Of a stretch of 64,000 nucleotides of DNA, positions 1 through 11,001 are shown in pieces; position 1 is the first letter of the stretch; every line of letters starts with the position of its first letter. The notes under the pieces were generated by a model that was given only the letters and a program-made list of their open reading frames with translations, was not told the DNA's origin and did not search any database. The stretch comes from Raphanus sativus (lineage: Eukaryota; Streptophyta; Magnoliopsida; Brassicales; Brassicaceae): positions 12,688,293 to 12,752,292 of the forward strand of contig NC_079514.1 of NCBI RefSeq assembly GCF_000801105.2, in the 5' to 3' direction. Made by a program: the position numbers and the translations under genes.

Positions 1-552
1 TAGTGATAAAACACCTCTAAAATCAGTTTCTGAAAAAAAAAAAAACTGTAACATCTTCTATATCTTAATTTAAAACTTACATGTTCATCAGCTAGAACCT
101 TTTGAAGTGTCTCTCCACTGAATGTGGTGTTTTATTGCCATGAATATTAATGTATAATTATACAACTTGACATATTTAATATAATTACCAAAATTATATT
201 AAATTAATATTAATTACATATGCAATTACAAAAGAATACAAACATAAAAATTAAATTAACACATGTACAGTTGTACAGAATCTAGTATGTGATTAAAATA
301 TAACCATTCTTGAAGTAAATGTATATGCAAGTAAAAATAAAAAAATAACACGTGTATAGTTGGGCGGTCAAGATCTAGTTCCTTTAAATATAAATTCATG
401 AAGTTGACAAAAAGATAAGAACTGAAATCATCAAGCATAGGAACATAAATCTACTTGAAAAAGATTCAGGATTTTGGAAGAGGATTATGAGTTGTTGCTC
501 ACCGAGCAATCATTGCCAGAGAAATGACTGTCAAAATCTTGACAGTAACCAT
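1..552. other. AT-rich intergenic, 3' flank of pseudouridine synthase gene
   Basis: No convincing coding region. The sequence is AT-rich with short homopolymers. It lies downstream of the minus-strand gene that ends at 553 and probably contains its 3' UTR. Confidence 0.5.
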
Positions 553-1604
553 TCAAATTCCAGCAGCCCAACACGGAAGAGGAGCATGTATAACAAGAGG
601 ATCACCTGTAATAGGATGATCCAAAGACAAACTCTCAGCATGAAGCTCATGACCCTCGAATGTTCTCCCTCTCCACTTATACATCCCATGATACTTAACA
701 TCTCCTCTAATCGGAATCCCAAGATACTGACAATGTAACCTAATCTGATGCGTCCTACCACTTTGTGGGAACGCCCTCACCACAACAACATCGTCTCCGT
801 CTCCGACACAACTCAATTCTGGTTCGCCCCCCTCGACAACAATTATACTTTCTGATTCAGAAGGTTGGGGGTTTTCACCGTTTATCGATACAACTTCAAA
901 TGTTGTCTCCATATCTCTAACAAATGATCCTCCAGGTAAGACCTTACCAACGTCCAAGGCAGCGTAAACGCGCCAAGCTCCGTGTTTGGAGCGTCCATGG
1001 CCAGACTTAATCGTGATCTTGCTCCAGTTTGGGGATGGTGCGATGGAGAGAGCAATGTAGGATTTGCGAATCTTATGTTCTGTGAAGGCTTTAACGAGTT
1101 TAGCGGCTACTTTATGGGACTTAGTAATGAGCATAACGCCGCTAGTGTCACGGTCTAATCTATTCGCAAGATGAAACTCATTCAATGAAGAATCTGACAA
1201 AATTAAAAAAAAAAAACAGATCAATTATGGAATAGAGATTGATTCAGATAATTTTTCCACAAGATGTACTCACCAAGGATGATGTTAGGAGCAGAGGAAA
1301 GAACAGATTCGCAGTAGACACCTTTGGGCTTGTTTACGGCCATGAGCCATTCGTCTTGGTATAACACATGGTCTGTTGTGAGATTGAAAAGAGTGGATTT
1401 TGAGGAAGCTTCGATGGCTCTTTTGAGTTCGATGTCTTTGGAGATGGGAGGGGGCGGAGCGGAGATAGGTTTAGGGTAATCCAGATCCGTTATGGGGAGA
1501 TCGTGGGGAGCTTCCATGGCTTTGATGTGGAGTTGGCGAAATAGGGTGTTTTGTTTAGCTGAGAGGAGGTTTCGAACGAGAAGAGGAGGAGAAGCAGTAG
1601 ACAT
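553..1604 (-). CDS. RNA pseudouridine synthase (RluA/RsuA-type, At1g56345-like)
   Basis: This gene encodes a pseudouridine synthase, which isomerises uridine to pseudouridine in RNA. There are two exons, 1274-1604 and 553-1193. The 80-nt intron has a GTGAGT donor and a TTTTGTCAG acceptor, and the exons join in phase to give 323 residues. The catalytic motif RLDRDTSG, with the active-site Asp in RLD, sits just after the splice junction. The family's C-terminal motif FPQSGRTHQIRLH follows, then GDVKYHG. The start at 1604 gives an N-terminus MSTASPPLLVRNLLSAKQ, possibly an organellar transit peptide. The frame is open throughout and it looks functional. It resembles Arabidopsis RNA pseudouridine synthase 1 (At1g56345, from memory). 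The RNA target cannot be read from the sequence. Confidence 0.9.
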
Positions 1605-1605
1605 C

Positions 1606-2700
1606 GAATGTGTATCTTGTTGGTTTCTTTAGGTTTTTTTTTTTGTGTGTATTCTGTTTCCAATTTTTGGTTAAAACTCGGTTTTGTTCGGTGTGGTTTC
1701 TAAATATCAAAATTGTAGTAAACTTCAGTTGGTTAAATATCGGTTCAAGTATGATTCTGTTCGGCTTGGGAACTTTGGTTGCGGAACGGCACCGTTTCCA
1801 TTGAGCACAGAAGCTGTGCTTGTTGCTTCGACAACTTGTGACGGACTTACGGTGGAACGAATCATAGCTGCGCTAATCAATGGCCGATTTTAGACATCGA
1901 AAACGAGAGTGATTGGAAGAGCCATGCTGCAGAAGCAATTGCGCTGTCCATTCAAGTCATCAAGAGAGACGATTACAAGTTTTAGAAAAAATTAAATTTT
2001 ACACTGTGTTCGAAAGGCCACTACATACTATAATGAAACTTCTTGTAATATTGGGGGAGAGTAGAAATTTGGGTCCGTATTCAACATATTTTGTTCACAT
2101 GCAGTTTTCATTGATTCTTAACTCTCTTTTTTTTTATTTCTTTCGTTTGGTGGTAAATTCAAGTGTCATCAAAGTATGATCTGTTTTCACTACTTGTATA
2201 CTTCACACTTTGCAACAAGGGTATTTGTTTCCTGTATTATGTCATTCATGATGTTTTTAGTATTTAAGTGGTTATGTTTAGAGAGGTAGATCTTACATAG
2301 GCTTGGGCACACCAAGGGTCTAGTTTTTTTTTTTTTGTCATCAAGTGTCTAGTATTGTACTCTTTCCATACTTGAAAATGATGTTTTAAATTGTTTATAC
2401 ATCTGATCAAAATAAAATTGTTCATACATATTTTAAATTAAATATTTACTGTTGTCTATTAATTTTTATTTTACCTATAATTAGTTTAAGTTTTTTGTTG
2501 TTTTTCAATCAAATATGCATTTAAATATATGTTTTAGTTGTAGAATACTAGCACATTAACTAAATATAGAACATTAATCTTGTAAATACACGAATAAACA
2601 AAATACACATTTGATCAAAAAAAAAAATACATTATCCCTCACTTATTTTCCTCCTATCTTCTTAGTTGGTACCATTACTCTCATCAAGGTCGCCGTTTAC
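1606..2700. other. Intergenic region with a possible coding remnant at about 1877-1985
   Basis: Mostly AT-rich and non-coding. On the plus strand, about 1877-1985 reads as a short open segment ending at a TAG (about 1983). It contains WPILDIENESDW and HAAEAIALSIQVIKRDDYKF, which looks like the C-terminal tail of a protein. A preceding open segment (about 1790-1875) is in another frame. I do not recognise the protein and see no gene structure around it. Confidence 0.3.
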
Positions 2701-2703
2701 TTC

Positions 2704-3838
2704 TCAGCTCTTATCTTTCTCCTTCTTCTCTTCTTCCTCTGTTTTCTTCTTCTTCTCTTCTTCCTCTTTCTTCTTCTTCTCTTCTTCCTCTTTCTTCTTC
2801 TTCTCCTCTGCTTCCTCTTTCTTCTTTCTCCTTCTCTCTTCCCTCTCCGCTTTACTCTTCTCTTCTTCCTCAGCCACCTTCTTTGCCTTCTCCTTCTCCT
2901 CCTCCAAAGTCTTCACCAAACGCTTGATACGAACATCCGCAACGTCCTCATCAGACTTGGGCATCAAAGTCTCCGCAACATCAGCAGGCGACACGTCGGT
3001 CTCCTCAAGCAGCCTCTCGATCTCTCCATACAGCTCATGCGTCTCAATCTCCAAGTAGTTCTTAGCCAAAATCTTAAACGCTTCAAACCTACAGTAAGAC
3101 ATCTCAATGTGGTTATCCATCCTCCCTCTCCTTATCAACGCAGGATCAAGCTTGTCCACAAAGTTGGTTGTGAATATAATAATCTTCTCGTCGCTACAAG
3201 CCGACCATAACCCATCGATGGAGTTTAGTAGCCCTGAGAGAGTAACTTTACTCTGTTTCTCACCTTCCATTTTCTTGAATATAATAATCTTCTCGTCACT
3301 ACAAGCCTCTCTTCCACGGCTTCCCAACCTTCTTGTAATAATCTTTCCCTTTACTAAACTTTATCAGATCCTTCTTGATCCTCTCTTTCTTCTCTGGATC
3401 CATAGCTAAAGTCTCGAACGTAGCGGGATGATGAAAAGGAACGTTACTCCACTTCCCTGGCCTCCAAGCGTACTACTCAGAGCTGGAGTTATTAGTGAAA
3501 AGCTTCCTCTCTCTTTCCTCAACCCAATCTCTCTCCCTTCTCTCAAAACCTTAGTTATATAACTCTCGATGATCATCCCTCTGTGTCTTCTATGGAAAGT
3601 GAGAGTAAAGGTAGTTGCGTATCGCTTCGTAGTTGTCGCTTCTTTTAAGACCTTCGTCTGTGTACTCGGCGAACTTGATGTGGACGTACTGAGAGACCCA
3701 TCCGATTATCTTGTATGCGTATTTCTCTATGTAGATCCGGAGATGGGGAGGGACGTACTGTGAGTATATCGCCCATATGAACATGAAGCTCGTCACTGTC
3801 GTGCCGGTTATTCCCCATATTGCTGTGGTATCAAGCAT
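2704..3838 (-). pseudogene. BCS1-like AAA-ATPase pseudogene (At3g285xx cluster type), ATPase core deleted
   Basis: The 5' part (3838 down to about 3590) encodes the normal N-terminus of plant mitochondrial/ER BCS1-like AAA-ATPases: a membrane segment (IWGITGTTVTSFMFIWAIYS) followed by AIRNYLYSHFP. The reading frame then hits a stop. A second conserved stretch (NNSSSE, then YAWRPGKWSNVPF through KVGKPWKR) carries an in-frame TAG at 3473-3475. The expected Walker A (GPPGTGKST) and Walker B (IEDIDC) segment is absent. Instead a short filler leads directly into KVTLSGLLNSIDGLWSACS, the TTNFVDKLDPALIRRGRMD sensor/arginine-finger region and a long Lys/Glu-rich tail. Arabidopsis has a tandem cluster of such genes at At3g28510-At3g28610, next to the P4H gene also found here. 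With the nucleotide-binding core missing and two stops present it cannot encode an ATPase. Confidence 0.9.
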
Positions 3839-4056
3839 GTTTTTCTTTTGGTTTCTTGCGTCTTAATACCAGTTGCTTGTATCGCAAGAGAGAGAGAGAT
3901 TTGTGAGTCTACTCTTTTTTTTATTAACTCTCTTGAATTTGCAAGTTTGCTCTGGTTTGGTTTCATTGCTCCATTTGACTCTATTTATAATATTGTCGAG
4001 GAAGATGCCACGAAATATCTGATTAATTTTACCGAAAACTAATGCATATGTAAAAA

Positions 4057-4084
4057 TTAGGGGTTTGCCGGCGCTACGCGCCGG
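4057..4084 (-). mobile_element. Helitron 3' terminus (minus strand, hairpin + CTAA)
   Basis: Read on the minus strand, a 17-nt GC-rich palindrome (4068-4084) is followed by CAAACCC and the terminal CTAA, with a T in the flank at 4056. This is the hairpin-CTRR structure of Helitron 3' ends. The element body would lie to the right; its 5' end was not found. Confidence 0.6.
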
Positions 4085-4194
4085 ATTTTTTAATATTATA
4101 TATTTATTTTGATATTCATTATATGTGTTTTATAAATTTAGAAAATTTTATTCATGATATCGTAGACAATACACTATCCCCTAGTCTATATTTG

Positions 4195-5598
4195 AGAAGT
4201 GATTTGCCACATGTCTTCTCTACAATCGTTTTCACAAAATGATTGTGACGTGGCTATTAAGATTGATGACATGTCATATGGTTAAATATGACATGGACAA
4301 ATACATTTAATGCTATTATATATTTTTGGAAATCTTTTTAGAATATGGCAATAACTCATATATTACATTTAATATTGATTTATATTTTTGGTAAACTTTG
4401 TAGAATATGGTAATAACTCATAAATCATCACTAAAATAAATATATTCAAATATGATATTTTGAATTTCGAAATATTATATAATTTTACTTTTATAATAAT
4501 AAAATTTTATTATCTAAAATTTTCTAAATTTTCTAAATTAATAAAAAAATAAATCGTAATATCATTAGTTTCTTTTAGATATCTACAAATTATATAAATA
4601 TTATTTAGTTTTAAATTTTGATAACTATACAATTTTATATGATTTTTAGTAATTTTGTACAAGTTGATTTAATAATTTAACCAAATGAAATAAATAATTT
4701 TTTTATCTAAGATTTTAACTTTATATATACATATATATTCTTAAATATAATTTAAAATAAAAAAATATATTTTCTCTTAATTTTATGCTTAATTAATGAT
4801 ATTTATATTAATTATTAGTCAAAATAATAAAATATATAATATTAATAAATCACATTTTAAAATATAAAATTTAACTTTTAAAAAATTCATCACTACACAT
4901 GGTGCATGAAAACACCTAGATTAATAATTGTGACATAGCTACTAAAATTGATGATATGTCTTATAGATTAATATGACATGAACAATTATATTTAATGTTA
5001 ATTTATATTTTTTGATAAAAATTTTAAAATATGGTAATAACTCATATATTATATTTATTATCGATTTATATTTTTGGACTTTTTAAAAATACGGCAATAA
5101 CGCATAAATCATCATTAAAATAAATATATTCAATTATAGTATTTCAAATTTTGAAATATCATTTAAATTAAAAATATTTCAAAAATATATACATATTTTT
5201 AGAAAATTATAAAATTAAATCATAAAATCAAATTAAATCTTAAAATCATTAGTTTCTTATATACATTTACAGATTTTATAAATATAGTTTAATTTTAATT
5301 TTTGACAATTCTGAAATTTTACATATTTATTTAATATACTTAATTTAAATAAATAGATAGAAAAATCTACCTAAGATTATAATTTTAAATATATACATGC
5401 ACATTCTTAAATATAATTCAAAATAAACAAAATTGGTTTTATCTTAATTTTAATGTTCAGTTAAATCAAATTTATATTAAAATATTGATAAGAAAAAGAA
5501 AATTTATAATATTAATAAAAAATAAATATAATTTATATTTATCTTTTAAAAAATATTTTAAAATTCTTTTACTGCACATGGTGCAGGAAAACACCTAG
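4195..5598 (+). mobile_element. Non-autonomous Helitron with internally duplicated 3' half
   Basis: The likely 5' end at 4195 reads TCTATATTTGAGAAGTGATT, the usual Helitron 5' sequence. The 3' end at 5595-5598 is CTAG followed by T, preceded by the hairpin CTGCACATGGTGCAG (5572-5586). The segments 4240-4919 and about 4929-5598 are diverged direct copies of each other. Each ends with a similar hairpin and AAAACACCTAG, so the element carries two 3' termini (4916-4919 and 5595-5598). No Rep/helicase coding is present, so it depends on transposase supplied elsewhere. The base before the 5' end is G rather than the canonical A, so that end is less sure. Confidence 0.65.
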
Positions 5599-5785
5599 TT
5601 TATCAAAGATATGAAGGTATATTAATTTGATTTTCCTGTCAGCATAATTGATTTTAAGATGATTGCAAAAGAAATTGAAGTCTAAATATATACATGTTAA
5701 TTTGCTAAATTACATAAGAGTATTTTGTTTTTACTTTTTGTATGAAATATGTTACATTTGAAAGACTTTTTGTAATAATTAGATA

Positions 5786-5814
5786 CTAGATTTTGACCCG
5801 CACACCCGTGCGGG
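5786..5814 (-). mobile_element. Helitron 3' terminus (minus strand, hairpin + CTAG|T)
   Basis: On the minus strand the near-perfect palindrome at 5797-5814 (CCCGCACGGGTGTGCGGG) is followed by TCAAAAT and CTAG, then T. The body extends to the right; no matching 5' end was recognised before 7660. Confidence 0.65.
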
Positions 5815-5879
5815 TGTATATTTCAGAAATATATTGCTATTTATTTTTCATGTCAATATCAAAACTCGATAAAAAATTC

Positions 5880-6625
5880 AAATCTGAAAAATCGAACCGA
5901 TCACGATCCAAAAAAATAATACCAAACCCTAACCAAAATTGATTAATATCTAAACTATCAAAATTTTAATATTTAGACAACCGAAACCATAACCAATTCG
6001 GACCAAAGTATTTTGGATATTTGTTCTGTATCCGAAAAAGATTTATATACTTATATATATATATATATATTAATTATTTTTAGTTTTAATGTATATAAAA
6101 ATATCCAAAATATATATGATATTTTTAGGTTGGTTTACATACTTGAAAATATATAAAAATAGTCAAATATAAATATCTAACATAGTGGAAGTACACTCAA
6201 AACAGCAAAAATATTTAAAATAATTTTTGATTTTTGATCCAAAATTTAAACTAAACCAATTTATATGTTAAGTTTAGGTATTCTGACATATGTTATTCAA
6301 ATTTATATACAATATATTGTTTTATTTATAGATTTTAAGAAATTCAAAATATATAGTGAATTTTAAAAAATAATTTAAATGGATTATCTGAACCCGAACT
6401 GAATCCGCAAAGATCCGAATGTAATTCAAACTGAAATTTAAAAATATATGAATGGGACTGAAATTTTTGATTCCAGAAATCCAAAACACAGATCTGAAAC
6501 GAACCCGAATGGATATCTGAACGCCCAACCCTAGTGATAATTCGAACTGAAATTTAGAAATATATGAACGGGGTTGAAATCTTTGACCACTAACGAAATG
6601 GATATTTGAACGCCCAGCCCTAGTC
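5880..6625. repeat. Transposon-derived repeat with internal duplication
   Basis: The stretch has the GAACCCGAAC / GATATCTGAACGCCC character of dispersed crucifer repeats. Two diverged copies lie next to each other. Each has ACTGAAATTTA, AAATATATGAA and GGATAT(C/T)TGAACGCCCA(A/G)CCCTAG; they end near 6534 and 6623. No coding content. It probably belongs to the Helitron whose 3' end is at 5786. Confidence 0.5.
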
Positions 6626-6629
6626 ACTA

Positions 6630-7661
6630 TTATGTATCCTATATATGTCATCATATAATTAATTGTATTGGTCCATCAAGTTTAATGTCAAATATAAAAA
6701 CTATAATTTAAGTTAGTATATGAAATTAATCTTTTTGTTGAATTTTTCCTATATATATTGAAAACATTTTTTAATAATGGTTATTGATTGTTTTCATTGT
6801 TTTTAATTTATAAAATCATTATAAATTTCTAAACCATTAGTAATTACTGTGTTTTATAAATGATTAAGTGGATCGTTATTGATGACAATTTTGTATCTAT
6901 ATATCAACCCAAATGTTAATCTATTTGTGCAAGTATTACATTGTATATATAAAATATTTTGTAATGTAAATGCTATTATTAAAATTAAAAATACAAATGC
7001 GGTGACTCACTAACATTTGACAGGTGTTTTTTTAATGTCATGTGTATAATATATAAGATATAAAACTACAATGCACAGGATATTAAACGTATATTTTAAG
7101 TTTTTGGTAAGTGATGTCAGAAAAAAAAGTTTGGTAAGTAAATCATCCAGCCAAATCTGGTTAGATAATAATAGTAATTTAGATTAATTATTTGTTTTAA
7201 ATGCAGTGGCAGTCATTTGTAATATTTGAGCAATTTTAAGGGGATATAATTAAGTGTACTTCAGTCTTAATAGTTTAGATGTTTTATATATTTTTTTTAA
7301 AGATACTGATGAATAGTCAACAGCTTCATCTCATTTATTTTACAGTCAACATTTCAAAATTAGAATGTGGATTTGTTTTGTTAAACAAAACTTCTAATGG
7401 AGCCCAAACCAAGCACAAATTATCAAACATATTATAATCGAATATGTAAAGGTGAACTATAATACTTCAATATCATCAAGAGGAATGCATTATAATGGAT
7501 CGGAAAATATGAAAGCACATTTGGTTTACTTAAGTTGGCAATACATTGTTTTTACAAAACATGATGAGTGATCTAACATGCGATATGATGCATATTTTGC
7601 GTATACCATTGGCAGAACATATAGTTTTCACGTGGACTCTTACTTCAATATTAAATACATA
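6630..7661. other. AT-rich non-coding stretch
   Basis: No gene, RNA or clear terminal repeat seen. Base composition matches the neighbouring transposon remnants. Confidence 0.4.
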
Positions 7662-7690
7662 CTAGTGTTTGATCCGCACACCCGTACGGA
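7662..7690 (-). mobile_element. Helitron 3' terminus (minus strand)
   Basis: The minus strand shows a hairpin over 7673-7690 (TCCGTACGGGTGTGCGGA), then TCAAACA and CTAG followed by T. It is similar in sequence to the terminus at 5786, so the two are likely the same family. Its body seems to be interrupted by the next Helitron at 7806. Confidence 0.6.
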
Positions 7691-7805
7691 TGATATTTTA
7701 TTTTTATTTTTTATAGATATCGAATATTAGTTTTACAATCAAATCTTTTCTGGCATGTCTTCCTTTTGTTAACTTCAAAACAAAATTTTTATGTTTATTG
7801 ACCAA

Positions 7806-9049
7806 CTAGGTGATTTTTCCGTGCTCATGCACGGATACAAATATTTATAAATTAAATATGTTACAATAGTTGATTGTTATTTAATTTTAATTTTGAATTA
7901 ATTTATAATTTGTATGCATAATTTATACTAATAATATTATATTATTTTAATCAGACATATGATTTTAAATAAGTTATCATTTGGATATATTGCATCAATC
8001 AATTTCTCTAAATTCAACTAATATTTTTTATTTTAAATATATGAAATTATGATTATTTGCTTTTACTTTGGTTGTTATCTTAGATATGTAAATATATTTG
8101 AGGAAGATTATGTATAACTTAAGATATATTGTGCTTAGAATGAAGTAAAAATAAACTAAATATTTGATTCCAAATTACAAAAATTAAATTATATGTTGAT
8201 TTTTAAAATAAAATATTAGAAAGTAAAACGATAATCAATTAGAAGTTACTTACATAAGTAACTAATACTTTTTGGAAGCCCATGAACACATATCAATATT
8301 TACAATAACTAAAATATTTATAAATTCTAAATAATTTTATGTCTTATATATATTAAATGGTAAACTGAAATTTATGTAAATAATCCTAAAATGAGAATTC
8401 AGATTTGCGTTGGTATTTTGATTATGGTTATATTAACTTTGACAAACATAAAATTTAATATTAAAAACATTTTTAATAATGGTCATATATAATATATCTA
8501 CCTTGTTAAATTATATAGTGTTATGTTAATTTAAAATATTTTAATTATTTGATCAAAAGTTAATTTGACTTTATTTTTAATATCTATTTAAAATAAACAT
8601 TTTATTTTTTTGTGATTGTATTTTAGAAATCATATTATATAAGTAAAATGTAATTTATAGATTAAGAAATCACATTATAAAATATATATTTTCATCTAAG
8701 AAAATATAGATATAAATAAATATTTTATTACTTCAAAAGTATATTTTATGTTATTTAAAATAGTCTTAAATGGAATATTTCTATTTTGTGAAATTTCCTT
8801 TTTTTAATGAAATCATATTATATAAACATATATTTTCGTTTTTAGTATTTTAAAAAAACTTTATTGATGTTTTTTTTTATTATATATGTTATTTGGAAAA
8901 TTTTAAAAGGAAACTAAATAAAAATTTCAATAATAGTTTTTAAATGTAAATTTTTTAATTCATTAAGGGTATCAGCGTAATCAACCATCGTGAGAGTTAA
9001 CGTGAGCGCGACACATAGGAAACCGACTTCTCAAATAATATTATAGAGA
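7806..9049 (-). mobile_element. Complete non-autonomous Helitron (1.24 kb)
   Basis: Both ends are visible on the minus strand. The 5' end at 9049 reads TCTCTATAATATTATTTGAG, preceded by A (complement of 9050). The 3' end at 7806-7809 is CTAG followed by T (complement of 7805). It is preceded by the hairpin CCGTGCATGAGCACGG (7819-7834) and a 9-nt spacer AAAAATCAC. Insertion between A and T without target duplication is the Helitron rule. The interior is AT-rich and non-coding, so mobilisation would need an autonomous partner. Confidence 0.75.
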
Positions 9050-9554
9050 TGACACATTAGAGTTTTTCACTATAGGATTTTTTTTTCCAGAGTTTCTCAT
9101 TTTATGATATCTATTCTTTTGTCTTATACTACGATTTCTAAATTTACTTCCAAATTTTTTTATCATGTTTAGATATTTAAACTACTCAGTCAAGAAAAAA
9201 AATTAAACTACTTAGTAAATTGACCAAAAAGCATGTGTTTCATAATTTTTGCTCAACGATATTTGAATAGGTTAAATATTATAATTAAGAACAATACTTA
9301 GGCTCACTCCTAGGGTGAACTTATGAATTCACCTCTTTCCTTATTTCAATCAAATTACCATAAATATTAATGTCACATAAATAAATAAATTATAAATTAC
9401 AAAAAGTAAACTTTAAATAATAAACTTTAAATTCAAACCCTAAATCCAAATCTTAGATCTTAAATTTTAATCTAAACCCTAAACCCTAAACCCAAACCTA
9501 TACCCTAAACCCAAACTATATACCCTAAATCCTAAACCATAAACCCAAACTCTA

Positions 9555-10972
9555 TTTTCTAGAGTTTTTAAAGGACGGTATTTCAGGAACGCGTCACCCC
9601 TGGAACCGATCCGCTCATACTCCCCATCATATGGCTGGAGGAGTATCGTATCTGCTAGATCTCTGGTTAGCAAAGGACTAATTAAAAGGGTGGGAACAGG
9701 GTCATCTATCTCAGTATGGAATGATCCCTGGCTCCCAACCACTCGCCCGAGACCAGCAAACAAAAATCATCACAACTTGTTTCCGGACCTTACGGTTGAC
9801 TCGCTTATTATTCCAGGTACCAGGACATGGAATTCGCAGGCAATTCGGAATTTGGTAGATCCCTTGGATGCGAAAATAATTGAAAGTATTCCCCTGAGTC
9901 GCACGATCATGTCAGATCAGGAAGGTTGGCATTTTACTAAAAATGGAAAATATTCAGTAAAATCAGGATACGAGGTAGAACGGGTATACCCAGATAATGG
10001 AAAAGAAGCGGCATTTTTTGGACCAACAGTAGATGCATTAAAAGCTTATTGTTGGCAAGTGAAATGTCCACCGAAGATAAAACATTTTTTATGGCAGATT
10101 ATATCAGGTTGTATTGCGGTCAAAAAGAATCTAAAAGCAAGAGGTTTGAAAGGGGATATTGGTTGTGATAGATGTGGGCATGCTGAGGAATCACTGAATC
10201 ATGTTTTCTTTGACTGTCCACCAGCAAGGCAAGTTTGGGCGCTCTCAACGATTCCGACTAACCCAGCGATTTTCCCGTCGGAATCATTGTTTACTAATAT
10301 TGATCATTTATTCTGGAGAGTTTTACCACAAATGACGGATCATCGATTTGCTTGGATTTTATGGTATATTTGGAAAGCACGGAACATTAAGGTATTTAGT
10401 AATTTGGATATTGATGCAAGAGATACACTAACGCTGGCAGAGACCGAATCTAATATGTGGGCTGCGGCACAAGAAACGAATGCACGGAGCACTTTACTCC
10501 CACAAGTACACCAACTTCCCACAATTCCGGGGAGATGGTGTTTTACGGATGCCTCATGGAAAGATAAGGACCTTTTTTCGGGACAAGGATGGTTCAGTAC
10601 ACTAGAAGGCTTTACGGGTTTAATGGGAGCGCGAAATGTTAGGGCCAGTCTATCGCCACTTCATTCAGAAGTGGAGGCTTTAATTTGGGCAATGGAGTGT
10701 ATGAAGAATTTACGACAATACCAGGTTACTTTTGCAACGGATTTTTCTCAGTTGGTGAAGATGGTTTCGGAACCAGAGGAGTGGCCAGCCTTCGCAAGTT
10801 ATCTGGAGGAATAAGAAGTTTGCAAGATAGTTTCTCGAGCTCACAGATTATCCATGTACCAAGAACGGAGAATTCAAAGGCGGATCGTTTGGCACGCAGT
10901 GCCAGACAGCAATCGTCTTTCGTCGTTCACATGGATGCAGAGTTCCCAGTTTGGTTCGCAGAGTCTATATGA
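9555..10972 (+). pseudogene. LINE ORF2 C-terminal fragment (zf-RVT and RNase H-like domains), frameshifted
   Basis: The frame is open from the first bases of the truncated insertion. It includes the LINE reverse-transcriptase tail motif GWRSIVSARSLVSKGLIKR and VGTGSSISVWNDPWLP. A zf-RVT region follows (WQVKCPPKIKHFLWQ, then CDRCGHAEESLNHVFFDCP), and then an RNase H-like RVT_3 domain (CFTDASWK, EVEALIWAMECM). The frame breaks by a single-base loss near 10808, and the domain's C-terminus (IIHVPRTENSKADRLARSAR) continues in the next frame to a stop at about 10970-10972. The polymerase core is absent. It is a dead copy. Confidence 0.85.
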
Positions 10973-11001
10973 GTCTGTGTTTGTTGATGACAAAAAAAAA
11001 A
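9555..11001 (+). mobile_element. 5'-truncated LINE (L1-type) insertion nested in the foldback element
   Basis: A 14-bp direct repeat AAACCCAAACTCTA lies at 9541-9554 and 11002-11015, and an A tract (10992-11001 plus the flank) precedes the right copy. This is the signature of target-primed retrotransposition. The insert is 1447 bp and carries only the 3' end of a LINE ORF2. The target lies in degenerate repeat sequence, so the duplication by itself is weaker than the A tail plus coding content. Confidence 0.8.

Noticed and set aside
2666..3210. Plus-strand Ser/Phe- and Leu-rich ORFs
   Set aside because: They are antisense shadows of the Lys/Glu-rich tail of the AAA-ATPase remnant.
9479..9763. 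Minus-strand ORF over the telomere-like repeat and LINE start
   Set aside because: It is antisense to the LINE frame and crosses the transposon junction.
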